In this document: one piece after another, positions 59,508 through 64,000 of the stretch | Layout: each line of letters begins with the position of its first letter | Numbering within the stretch: the first letter of the stretch is position 1 | Assembly: GCA_032622095.1 (NCBI GenBank) | Contig: CP136061.1 | Coordinates: forward strand, 87,412,983 to 87,476,982 | Direction: 5' to 3' | Length of the DNA: 64,000 bases | Source: Siphonodentalium dalli | Taxonomy: Eukaryota; Mollusca; Scaphopoda; Gadilida; Siphonodentaliidae | Made by a program: the position numbers and the translations under genes | Notes under the pieces: model-generated | What the model was told of the DNA's origin: nothing | The model's input: the letters and a program-made list of their open reading frames with translations, nothing else | Databases searched by the model: none

Positions 59508-59990
59508 CGCTTTGTAACATGAAACGTATTGTATGGTCGCTCGGTTGTGCATTTGTCTGCGGTATTACATGCAGTATTAGCTGCAGTATAGTGCTATTGT
59601 GCAACTATGTGGTCCACACTGCTGATGTAAGAAGACCCAATAGGAACCTTACACCATAAAACGAATTTACGTCGATAGAAACACTATATATGCACAACGT
59701 AATGTCACTTGCAAAATAAAAACGATAATTATGCAAATGGAAAACACCATTGTTCGCGATGTCTCGAAAGCTGTGGGGTTATAAACGTTGTCGTCCTTGC
59801 CTTAGAAAACAGGTGTGAAGTGATAGATCTCCGCACGTTGTACCTCTCATAGCAGTAGTTGTCGAGAGGTGGATTGATTGGTGTGTAATCAAAGATGAAT
59901 TTCAGGTGAAGGGTAACAACACTGATTATAGACCAAAACAAATTTCTTGCCAAATCCGGACGTGTGAATACTCAATATATATATATATTC
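59508..59990. other. No feature identified
   Basis: Short frames only; nothing supportable. Confidence 0.4.
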
Positions 59991-60014
59991 TTTATTGCCT
60001 CCTTTTGTGGGATC

Positions 60015-60088
60015 AATGTGTTCATAAACCTATGAACGACATTGAAAGTCACGTTACGTTCATAGGTTTTATGAACACATTGAATCAG
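60015..60088. repeat. Inverted repeat, about 28-bp arms
   Basis: ATCAATGTGTTCATAAACCT followed by ATGAACG pairs with CGTTCATAGGTTTTATGAAC followed by ACATTGAAT. Confidence 0.88.
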
Positions 60089-60686
60089 GGGGCGTGTCCA
60101 CCGTAACGCTATGGGGAAATCGGAAGAGATATTGGGTGTATGTAAATATACATGTATATCTATCTACAGATAATGAGAGGAGACTTAATTATTCTTGAAT
60201 CGTGAAATTTTCAATTAGAAACGCAACTAGCCATCAATAATTTTCATTATATAAGATTGTTCATGTCATGACATAAAAAACGCCCAATAGGCCGCTTGGA
60301 TGGGCGAGGGGGAGGGGCGGGGCACTAAGTTTGATACAAATTAGTTTCGGCGCCGATTATCACCAAACTTAAACATTATCATCTCCATGATATCAGGAGT
60401 CTAACGGCTTACGGCTATCAGGCTTAAAGCTGTGAAAAGTGACGTCATTCGAGTCAGGGTCCAGTGTAGGGAAGGGGGGGGGGGGGGGGGGGGGTGGGGG
60501 CACACAAACTGATACAAATATTTTTTGCGCCGATTTCCACCAAATATCAATGATACACATTCTTCTCCGTGCAATACGAGGACTCTAATGGTGTGATTTA
60601 AAAACGGCAAATTGGTGCCGTTTGGGTGAGACATGGGGGCACTAAATTGGACACGAATTTGTTTAGTCGCCGATTTTCATCAATCT

Positions 60687-60703
60687 ATATCTATATTTGC
60701 GAA

Positions 60704-60742
<39 letters not shown>

Positions 60743-62619
60743 GTCCCATATAAATTCACAGGGTACCGTCTAGATGGCACCAATGGGGTCTACTAGGGGT
60801 AACTTTACGAGAAAGATAATGGTACGGGTTAGGATTTTCTAAAGTGACGCTGTTGTTGTCAGGGGTAGAAAAGGGGGAGGGGTAGAAAAAAAAATTGTCG
60901 CCGATTGCCACGAAACTTATATATATATAATCATCCCCAATAGATAAGGAATATGGTGGTGTAGTTTAAATATGTCAAAAGTGACGCCGTTCGAGTCAGG
61001 GATGCACGGAATGGGCGAGGGGCACCAAAATCGATAAACTAAGTTTAGCGCCGAAGGACCATCTAGATGACACCAAACTGGTCTACATGGGGTAACTTTA
61101 TACGAGAAAGATAATGGTGTGGGTTAAAATGTTCTAAAGTGACGCTGTTGTCAGGGGCAGAACAGGGGAGGGGCAGAAAAAATGTTTGCCGCCGATTGCC
61201 ACGAAACTTTTATATGATCATCCCCATGATATCAGGAGTCTAATTGTGTGGTTTAAAGATGTCAAAAGTGGTGCCATTCGAGACAGGGGTCCACAGAGGA
61301 TGAGAGAGACACAACAATTGATAAACAGTAGGTTTACCGCCGATTTCCACCAGACTGATACATATTCTTCTCCGTGATTCGAGGAATCTAATCGTGTGGT
61401 TTAAATACGCCAAATTTGTGCCGTTTGGGTGAGAGATATGGGGCTCTAAATTTGAATTTAATTGTATACTAGCCAATTTTCAACAATATTATATATATTC
61501 ATCTCCATAATGAGTCTAAGTTTGTGGTTTAGTGATGTCATATATGGCGCAGCTTGAGTCCGATATAAGGACGGGCGGGTCACCAAAAACTGATAGAAAT
61601 ATGTTTGGTGCCAACTAACATCAAATTCATACAGGTTCTTCTCAAATGAGGAATCAAATCGTGCGTATTAAAAACGTCACATTTGGAGCCTAGATATATT
61701 TGCAAATATATGTCTGTCTGTATATGTTCTATATATAACTTCACGGGGCACAATCGAATTGGCACCAAGGCGTTCTAACAGTGGTAACTTTTTACGAGGA
61801 AGAAAATGGTGCATGCTAAAATATTATAATAGCTCATGTTAATATTATAACACAATTGAGTTTTCCCCATTCAATACAGTTTCCACAATAAAAATCACAA
61901 GAGATATGGAAATGTATAAAAGGTATGTTCAACAATAGTGGTCATAGTGTGCCGTCAAATATAATTTCTTCTGAGAGAAAAGAAAACGGAGTCAGTTGCA
62001 AATGACTTTTCAGGATCCTCCAATACTGACATCTGACAAGGTAATATCTGCCCAATGTACAGAGGATATCTTTCATGTTTCAGAACAGACTCATCGCCTA
62101 ACATAAACAACTCAAAATCTCGCTCTGTTGCATAGCAACATTTCTTTTAAACTGAGAATAATTATCCAGTATATAGCACCATGAATAAAGGAGCACCTGG
62201 ACATTTCTTTGAAACATCTGTATCTTCATGGAGATATGACAACCAGGTGTCCTTAAAATCTTAGTCAAACCCACTAGAGATTGACTCTATTTAAAACCCA
62301 ATTTTTGCGAACTATTGTGTTTATGATGTTCATGTTATAACGTATGAATTATACGCAGTTGTAAATAAATAAATAGTTCTTTATTGGTGGGATAGATTAA
62401 TCGCGATAAACAAAATGACAATCGCTCCGATCCGACACGGTGAGCTGCTACTTATATTCCGGGTGTAAGAATCACGTTTTGTGATGCTATTTGGATTATA
62501 ATTTATGAGAATATGTGTGACGCTTTGAACAAGAGTATCCTCTATTCCCAACATATATCCACAATATGCAGAGGGTTTCACATCACTTAAACCTGGGCAA
62601 CGCCGGGTAACCCTGCTAG
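60687..62619 (+). mobile_element. Candidate Helitron (non-autonomous)
   Basis: The right end has ACCTGGGCAACGCCGGGT, which folds into a 6-bp stem, followed a few bases later by CTAG (62616-62619) and then T. This is the standard Helitron 3' terminus. A possible left end TCTATATCTATATTTGCG, preceded by A, lies at 60687. A second candidate start is near 61692, so the true span is uncertain. No Rep/helicase coding sequence is present. Confidence 0.5.
61845..61970. repeat. Direct repeat, partner at 63697-63812
   Basis: TATTATAACACAATTGAGT through AATAGTGG(T/A)CA and GCCGTCAAATA are shared. This copy lacks the foldback insertion that follows the partner. Confidence 0.8.
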
Positions 62620-63696
62620 TTCTATATATAGTCATCTTCATAATGAGTATAACTGTGTGGTTTCTAAGGTGTCAAAAGTGGCATCGCTTGAGTCAGGGAG
62701 TCCACCAAATTAATACACTATCTTCCCCAATGATACGAGGAATCAAATCCGGTGGGTTAAGACGCCACATTTGGTGCCTATATTTGCGAATACCTGTCTG
62801 TGTTCTATATAACTTCACAGGGACCACCTGACCAAAGTGGTCAAACCTGGGTCATTTTTACGAGCATTATAATGATGCGGGCTAACATTTTCTTAAGTAA
62901 TGCTGTTGGTGGCAGGAGCAGAAATTGGGAGGAAATATTTTTGTCGTCAATTTTTACCAAATGTATACATAATCATATCCATGATATAGCACCGTTCGAT
63001 TGATATATATTCTTCCCCATGATACGAGGAATTTAATCGTGTGATTAAAGACTCCGAATTGATGCAGTTTTGGGTGAGAGATGGGGAGGGGCACAAACTT
63101 TTATAAAAAATGTTTAGTTGCCGATTACCACCAAACTTACATAATCATCTCCATTATATCAGGAGTCTAATGAACTTATTTTAAATGTGTCAAAAATGTC
63201 GCCGTTCGAGTCAAGGATGGGGATGGGAGGGCACCAAAAGCTGATACAAATATGTTTAGCACTAATTTCCGCCAAATTCATACACGATTATTCTCCAGAA
63301 ATACTAGGAATCAAATCATGTTGGTTAAAGACGCCACATTTGGTGCACACTTTGGGTCAGGGATGGTGAGGGGAGGGTCGTTGATAACGTGATAATGTTT
63401 TAGTCGCCGATATCCGCCAAAGATGTCTCCATAATTCGTTCTAATGAGCGTTCAAATTTCACAACCTCGACAAATGGTGATCGAATTAAGTCACTTCAAC
63501 AATTATATTTTCCCAAGTGTCATATGTATATGGGGACGGGAATCAGGACATTCATACAATGAGATAGCAAAACCAGATTCGTAAGAGAAAGAATTAAAAT
63601 TATATTTATCAGTTTATTTAAGAGATACATAATTATATTCTTGCAACATGAGGGACCTTGGACCACCAGAGGATGGCATGTGAAAATGGCTGATGT

Positions 63697-63812
63697 ATTA
63701 TAACACAATTGAGTCTGTCCCATTCAAGATATTTTCCACAAAAAGATACAATTTGTCAAGAGAGATGTATAGAGGCCTGTTCAAAAATAGTGGACACAGT
63801 CAGCCGTCAAAT
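63697..63812. repeat. Direct repeat, partner at 61845-61970
   Basis: Same phrases as the partner. After GCCGTCAAATA it runs directly into the foldback element. Confidence 0.8.
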
Positions 63813-64000
63813 AAGGAATAACTGTCATGTGGACTGTTGTTATGGAGATGTAACCGTGGGGTAAGTGGTCATAACTTGTGTAAAACCCGAAGGGTTTTAC
63901 ATACAATTTATGACCACTTACCTCACGGTTACATCTCCATAAAAAACAGTCAACATGACAGTTAATCCTTATATTTATATACATTTAGCGAAAAAGCCAC
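63813..64000. mobile_element. Foldback element, copy 2, reaching the window edge
   Basis: AAGGAATAACTGTCATGTGG through GGGGTAAGTGG pairs with CCACTTACCTCACGG through ACATGACAGTTAATCCTT. An internal hairpin GTAAAACCCGAAGGGTTTTAC lies at the centre. The end GCGAAAAAGCCAC matches the complement of the start of copy 1 at 40461. Confidence 0.88.

Larger units (their letters stand above)
60275..63480. repeat. Diverged tandem repeat field with TCTG runs
   Basis: At least ten units of roughly 150 bp alternate two themes: TTTAAATATGTCAAAAGTGA, then CGCCGTTCGAGTCAGGG, versus TTAAAGACGCCACATTTGGT. Each is followed by GGGGCACCAAAA, GCCGATTTCCACCAAAC and ATGATATCAGGAGTCTAAT phrases. TCTG runs occur at 60706 and 61712. 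A 21-base G run lies at 60474-60494. No gene. Confidence 0.8.

Overview
The window is nuclear DNA of an animal, most likely a marine invertebrate. The evidence is spliced exons with GT..AG borders, secreted cysteine-rich and lectin domains of metazoan type, very long repeat-filled introns, LINE, SINE, hAT, TTAA-target and Helitron elements, and abundant minisatellites. Domain shuffling of PAN and fucolectin modules would suit an amphioxus, hemichordate, mollusc or similar lineage, but the sequence alone does not fix the species. There are no bacterial operons, rRNA genes, CRISPR arrays or convincing free-standing tRNA genes.

Two host genes can be assembled. Gene A (plus strand, 145-20414, 5' end outside the window) has four visible exons: a PAN/apple domain exon, a 26-codon cysteine-rich linker exon, and two exons that together form one fucolectin (FTP) domain. 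All splice phases agree, giving 271 in-frame codons including the stop. Gene B (minus strand, about 51.8 kb down to 39207) has a probable non-coding first exon, a signal-peptide exon and two exons of a cysteine repeat around GxGPVCW. Its coding total is 765 bases, or 254 residues. Both look like secreted extracellular proteins. No functional link between them can be shown.

Layout: 0.4-10.5 kb is the large first intron of gene A, filled with TTAA-flanked elements, a 2.9 kb inverted-repeat element and a dead LINE. 10.2-10.6 kb is a minisatellite that has copied the splice acceptor of the linker exon. 11-20 kb holds hAT-type elements, a 43-bp minisatellite, CA-rich DNA, a 34-bp perfect hairpin and a LINE 3' end between the FTP exons. 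20.4-27.5 kb is non-genic, with an 841-bp near-palindrome and a palindromic MITE. 27.6-33.65 kb is a 6 kb array of a 22-bp unit with a 2,200-bp (100-unit) internal duplication. 33.7-39.2 kb holds a possible first exon with an ATGGCGGC start, inverted-repeat elements with an inserted SINE, and a second 22-bp minisatellite.

39.2-51.8 kb is gene B. Its introns contain three tandem 1-kb units, hAT insertions and at least five minisatellites. 53.0-58.0 kb is a decayed L1/Tx1-like LINE split by a hAT element that itself carries a nested MITE. 58.2-64.0 kb is a duplicated hairpin-bearing segment, then a diverged tandem repeat field with Helitron-like ends, and a foldback element cut by the window edge.

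The long open frames in the 22-bp array and in the palindromes are artefacts of repeat periodicity, not genes. I found no clear new multi-gene system. The most unusual features are the acceptor-copying minisatellite, the 100-unit duplication in the large array, the large palindrome and the undescribed-looking cysteine-repeat protein.
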